This document shows positions 62,645-64,000 of a stretch of DNA of 64,000 nucleotides, piece by piece. A program made the translations under genes and the position numbers. The DNA is from Ariolimax columbianus (Eukaryota > Mollusca > Gastropoda > Stylommatophora > Arionidae), in contig JAVGWX010000011.1 of assembly GCA_036924085.1 (NCBI GenBank), forward strand, positions 25,768,476-25,832,475. The letters run 5' to 3'. Within the stretch, counting starts at the first letter, position 1. Each line of letters opens with the position of its first letter. Below the pieces are notes generated by a model. The model was not told where the DNA came from, did not search any database, and was given only the letters and a program-made list of their open reading frames with translations.

Positions 62645-63155
62645 TTAATATCAGTAAAAGCTGAACACTTCTCAGGTAATATCAGTATAAACTAAACACT
62701 TCTCAGGTAATATCAGCAAAAACTAAATGCTTCTCAGGTAATATCAATAAAAACTAAATGCCTCCAACACTAATAGCAGTAAAACTGAAATACTTCTCAG
62801 GTAATATTAGCATAAACTACACATTTCTCAGGTAATATCAGTATAAACTAAATACCTGTCAGGTAATATCAGTATAAACTAAATACCTCTCAGGTACTAT
62901 CAGTATAAATTAAATACCTATCAGGTAATATCAGTATAAACTAAATACCTCTCAAATAATATCAGTATAAATTAAATACCTATCAGGTAATATCAGTATA
63001 AACTAAATACCTCTCAAATAATATCAGTAGAAGTTAAACACTTCTTAGGTAATATCAGTATAAACTAAATATCTCTCAAATAATATCAGCAGAAGTTAAA
63101 CACTTCTGAGGTAATATAAGTATAAACTAAATACCTCTCAGGTAATATCAGTTTA
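62645..63155. repeat. 31-bp minisatellite, right block, about 16 copies
   Basis: Same unit as 61180-61955, with TATAAACTAAATACCTCTCA-type variants more common here. Confidence 0.92.
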
Positions 63156-63660
63156 AAAAAACCAAAAAAAAACAGGCTTTTCACTTGAAACTAAATAATA
63201 ACTCACAACACAATGTCAGTACAACTAAACAACACAGCTATAAAAAATACCTGCTAACCAGCTGGTTACACTGGAAATACTGCCACAAGACACGGGCCGG
63301 TCCCTTGGCTGTTAGAGGCAAGTACTCTACCCGTTCTACGGTTGGGAAACTGAATTAACTTCAGTAGTGAAGTAAACGTTTGGAATATGGGGATCGCAAC
63401 CTTACAGCCTTGACCTGGTCCACTTTAACATGTATGTTTACGTGATAGTTTCTAAGTATGTGGATTTTCCATTTGCACTTCATCCTGTCTGTTTGTGCCT
63501 TGCAGTTTTTGTGTTGATTGTTCTCGCCTTCCGCTTGTGTCTCTTGTCGATTCTATTCAGTTTTCTGAATAATTCCTGAGTGGTTTCTGGGATTTCTCTT
63601 CGCGTGACGGAAATCAGAATAGGACAGTTATTACACTGTGAGCATATAGCAGGGATCTAC
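63156..63660. other. No gene; possible decayed tRNA-like head at 63270-63350 (minus)
   Basis: On the minus strand CCGTAGAACGGGTAGAGTAC and TTGCCTCTAACAGCCAAGGG resemble the D-arm and anticodon parts of a tRNA; the B-box part is decayed. No body recognised. Confidence 0.3.
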
Positions 63661-63679
63661 CGTGACATCTACACTTCTT

Positions 63680-63775
63680 CAGTACAATCGGGATGTGAGG
63701 AAAGCTACTGCAACCAGCCACTTAACGCTTTTCTGAGAGCGCACTAAAGCGTAACCTTGCTCATTGGGGATGGGG
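63680..63775 (+). repeat. Element P 3' part
   Basis: CGGGATGTGAGGAAAGCTAC, TGCAACCAGCCACTTAACGC and GCGCACTAAAGCGTAACCTT match the 3' part of the copy at 34930-35005. Confidence 0.7.
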
Positions 63776-63794
63776 GTGGGGGATGAGTGGGTAA

Positions 63795-64000
63795 AGTATG
63801 GTCAGACAGAACATACTGATCCGGCATGGTAGTCAGGGTAAGACAGAACATACTGATCCGACATGGTAGTCAGGGTAACACAATATATACTAATTGGGCG
63901 TGTTGGTCAGGCAAAACATACTGATTGGTATGGTAGTCAGGCAAAAACAAACTGATTGGGCGTGTTAGTCAGGGTAAGACAAAACATACTTATCAAGCAT
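63795..64000 (+). repeat. Element P opening-unit array, about 37 bp, continuing past the window
   Basis: TAGTCAGGGTAAGACAGAAC plus ATACTGATCCGACATGG repeats about five times, with AACATACTGAT as in the other element P arrays. Confidence 0.82.

Noticed and set aside
1..64000. LTR retrotransposon or endogenous virus
   Set aside because: No long terminal repeats, protease, integrase, gag or envelope motifs were seen; all polymerase remains are of non-LTR type.

Overview
The window looks like repeat-dense, gene-free chromosomal DNA of an animal, most likely a mollusc or other lophotrochozoan. The basis is the mix of non-LTR retrotransposon families, several tRNA-derived SINE families, mariner-type transposase debris, triplet and homopolymer tracts, and very abundant minisatellites. 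There are no bacterial operons, ribosome binding sites or credible intact host genes. The species call is an inference; eukaryotic repeat DNA is directly visible. I use local names: LINE-A to LINE-R (non-LTR fragments), SINE-1 to SINE-4 (tRNA-headed short elements) and elements P, Q, X, Y, Z (dispersed repeats without recognised coding capacity, identified because copies recur in this window).

Layout. 0-5 kb: LINE-M, RNase H and LINE-D fragments, SINE-1, SINE-4, and element P with a 36-bp array and a 22/24-bp array. 5.7-12.2 kb: one giant, almost G-free satellite (CTCA repeats, then a 16-bp unit with 480-bp higher-order repeats). 12.6-15 kb: minus-strand LINE-A with endonuclease and reverse transcriptase remains. 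15-25 kb: LINE-B, LINE-C and LINE-R pieces, SINE-2, and element X with its 31- and 32-bp arrays. 25-29 kb: element Z array and a 46-bp array grown from LINE-D. 29-35 kb: LINE-E, -F, -G, an inverted (palindromic) mariner pair, and element P. 35-43.6 kb: the best preserved LINE-B (RNase H catalytic residues present), two inverted LINE-H copies ending in 65/67-bp arrays, a LINE-A nested inside a LINE-H with a 13-bp target-site duplication, and a SINE-1 nested in LINE-P. 44-48 kb: a SINE-2 with four tandem tRNA-like heads and four short-unit minisatellites. 48-55 kb: LINE-C with an in-frame 12-codon array, LINE-N, LINE-D, LINE-K, SINE-3 copies, and LINE-M with an in-frame 20-codon array. 55-64 kb: triplet arrays, LINE-L, a DDE transposase remnant, SINE-4, element X, LINE-O and a 31-bp array split by a retroposed insert.

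The main result is that many of the minisatellites are not anonymous. Their units can be read as short segments of transposon coding sequence or of dispersed elements, and single-copy or unexpanded versions are often present elsewhere in the same window. This holds for LINE-C (36 bp), LINE-M (60 bp), LINE-H (65/67 bp, twice), LINE-D (46 bp), an RNase H domain (10 bp), mariner (28 and 31 bp), SINE-2 (119 bp), element X (31 and 32 bp) and element P (36/37 bp, three times), plus homologous poly(A) expansions inside two LINE coding regions. The window therefore behaves like a record of repeated conversion of transposon segments into tandem arrays. The genes do not form a pathway; nearly all coding sequence is decayed transposon sequence.
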